Shown piece after piece: positions 6,554 through 7,403 of a DNA stretch of 7,403 nt. Each line of letters begins with the position of its first letter. Position 1 is the stretch's first letter. The stretch lies in assembly GCA_012962365.1 (NCBI GenBank), contig DTXR01000223.1:1-7403 (forward strand), in the 5' to 3' direction. The position numbers were made by a program, and so were the translations under genes. This DNA comes from Chromatiaceae bacterium. GTDB lineage: Bacteria > Pseudomonadota > Gammaproteobacteria > Chromatiales > Chromatiaceae. The notes below the pieces were generated by a model. That model was not told the DNA's origin and did no database searches. It saw nothing but the letters and a program-made list of their open reading frames with translations.

Positions 6554-7403
6554 GGCAACAAACCCACCATCCCAAGCCCTTCGGTTTCTGCCATGCCAAA
6601 CATTAGGTTCATATTCTGCACCGCCTGGCCTGCCGCCCCTTTGACAAGGTTATCGATTACCGCAAGAACGACCACCCTATCGCCATTTCCCGGGCGATGC
6701 AGTGCGATGCGACACATATTACCGCCTCTCACGGAGCGGGTTTCCGGATGGGAACCCGCTGGCATCACGTCCACGAAAGGCTCGTTTGCGTAGGCCTCTT
6801 CATACAATTTCTGCAAATCCAGTTCTCCATCCAGCTGCACATACAAGGTGGCATGGATGCCACGAATCATGGGCAGCAGATGCGGCACGAAGGTCAGGTT
6901 CACATCCTGTTTCAGGACGATAGACAGATTCTGGCTGATCTCCGGCTGATGGCGATGTCCCGCCACCGCATAGGCCTTGAAGCTCTCGCCGGTCTCCGCC
7001 ATGAGCATGGCGGCATTGGCGCCCCGGCCCGCACCACTGACACCGGATTTACAATCGGCAATCAACGTAGCCAGGTTGGCTTTGCCGCTCTTCAGCAATG
7101 GCAGAAATCCCAGAGTTGCCGCTGTCGGATAACACCCGGGATTCGCAACCAGACGTGCGTCAACGATATCTTCGCGGAACAACTCAGGCAAGCCGTATAC
7201 CGCTTCCCTCACAAGATCGGGACAGGCATGTTCCATGCCATACCATTGCTCCCAAACTGCGATGTCCTTTATCCTGAAGTCCGCCGCCAGATCGATCACC
7301 CGCACCCCGGCCTCCAGCAATGCAGGAACCTGCTGCATAGCAATACCGTTGGGCGTGGCAAAGAATACGAGATCACAGGCTTTCAGCGCTGCTTCGTCCG
7401 GTA
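6550..7403 (-). CDS. argC: N-acetyl-gamma-glutamyl-phosphate reductase (ArgC), 5' end missing
   Basis: ArgC catalyses the NADPH-dependent reduction of N-acetyl-glutamyl-5-phosphate to the semialdehyde, the third step of arginine synthesis in the cytoplasm. The frame is open to the right edge, giving 283 visible residues plus stop; roughly the first 50-60 residues, including the start of the nucleotide-binding Rossmann fold, lie outside. Visible landmarks are [23 protein letters not shown], the catalytic cysteine in NPGCYPT (codon 7132-7134), [10 protein letters not shown], the GHRHQPEI segment carrying the active-site histidine, [12 protein letters not shown] and VRGGNMCR. An internal ATG at 7336-7338 is not the start, because conserved ArgC sequence continues upstream of it. 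It is the first visible gene of the leftward cluster; the promoter is outside the window. No truncation or frameshift is seen in the visible part. Confidence 0.96.
   Translation of the reverse strand, partial: PDEAALKACDLVFFATPNGIAMQQVPALLEAGVRVIDLAADFRIKDIAVWEQWYGMEHACPDLVREAVYGLPELFREDIVDARLVANPGCYPTAATLGFLPLLKSGKANLATLIADCKSGVSGAGRGANAAMLMAETGESFKAYAVAGHRHQPEISQNLSIVLKQDVNLTFVPHLLPMIRGIHATLYVQLDGELDLQKLYEEAYANEPFVDVMPAGSHPETRSVRGGNMCRIALHRPGNGDRVVVLAVIDNLVKGAAGQAVQNMNLMFGMAETEGLGMVGLLP

Noticed and set aside
6203..6793. + strand open frame of 196 codons antisense to the coiled-coil gene and argC
   Set aside because: Both sense frames are supported by family motifs and operon structure; this translation is featureless.
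7336..7338. Internal ATG as the argC start, giving a 262-residue protein
   Set aside because: Conserved ArgC sequence (FFATPNGIA) continues upstream in frame to the window edge, so the gene is cut by the window rather than short.

Overview
The window looks like chromosomal core DNA from a gammaproteobacterium, with a moderate to slightly GC-rich base composition. Three protein identities support this. The A-type Fe-S carrier is of the ErpA subfamily, with a C-terminus nearly identical to enterobacterial ErpA. AnmK (peptidoglycan recycling) lies close to erpA, and argC is followed by a DUF6776-like coiled-coil gene and a bactofilin gene. From memory, an argC / coiled-coil protein / bactofilin / erpA / anmK neighbourhood recurs in Pseudomonas-like and sulfur-oxidising gammaproteobacteria. 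The species cannot be named from this sequence.

Layout. On the + strand are anmK (about 1-1128) and, 55 bases later, a large gene for a membrane-bound diguanylate cyclase (1184-4225). The cyclase has an extracytoplasmic two-component-regulator-type beta-propeller sensor with 14 blade motifs, a Y_Y_Y domain, one transmembrane helix and an intact GGEEF domain. The remaining genes are on the - strand. erpA (4252-4605) converges on the cyclase gene with a 26-base gap and has its own promoter. To the right, a tightly packed cluster is transcribed leftwards: argC (cut by the right edge), a single-pass coiled-coil protein (5798-6553), a bactofilin (5367-5801) and a secreted or membrane-anchored ankyrin-repeat protein (4859-5326). 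The argC/coiled-coil and coiled-coil/bactofilin junctions are 4-base stop/start overlaps, which implies translational coupling.

Regulation. The most informative non-coding stretch is the 253-base gap 4606-4858. Reading leftwards it holds a short open frame with a sorting-signal-like tail, a GC-rich hairpin that may act as a terminator, a good sigma70-type erpA promoter overlapped by an IscR type 1-like operator, and a strong Shine-Dalgarno sequence for erpA.

How the genes may fit together. anmK (cell-wall recycling), the bactofilin and the coiled-coil membrane protein suggest a cell-envelope theme. erpA and argC are housekeeping genes of Fe-S maturation and arginine synthesis. The cyclase gene (between anmK and erpA) and the ankyrin gene (between the bactofilin gene and erpA) look like lineage-specific insertions into an otherwise conserved neighbourhood. 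No RNA genes, insertion sequences, CRISPR arrays or attachment sites were seen.
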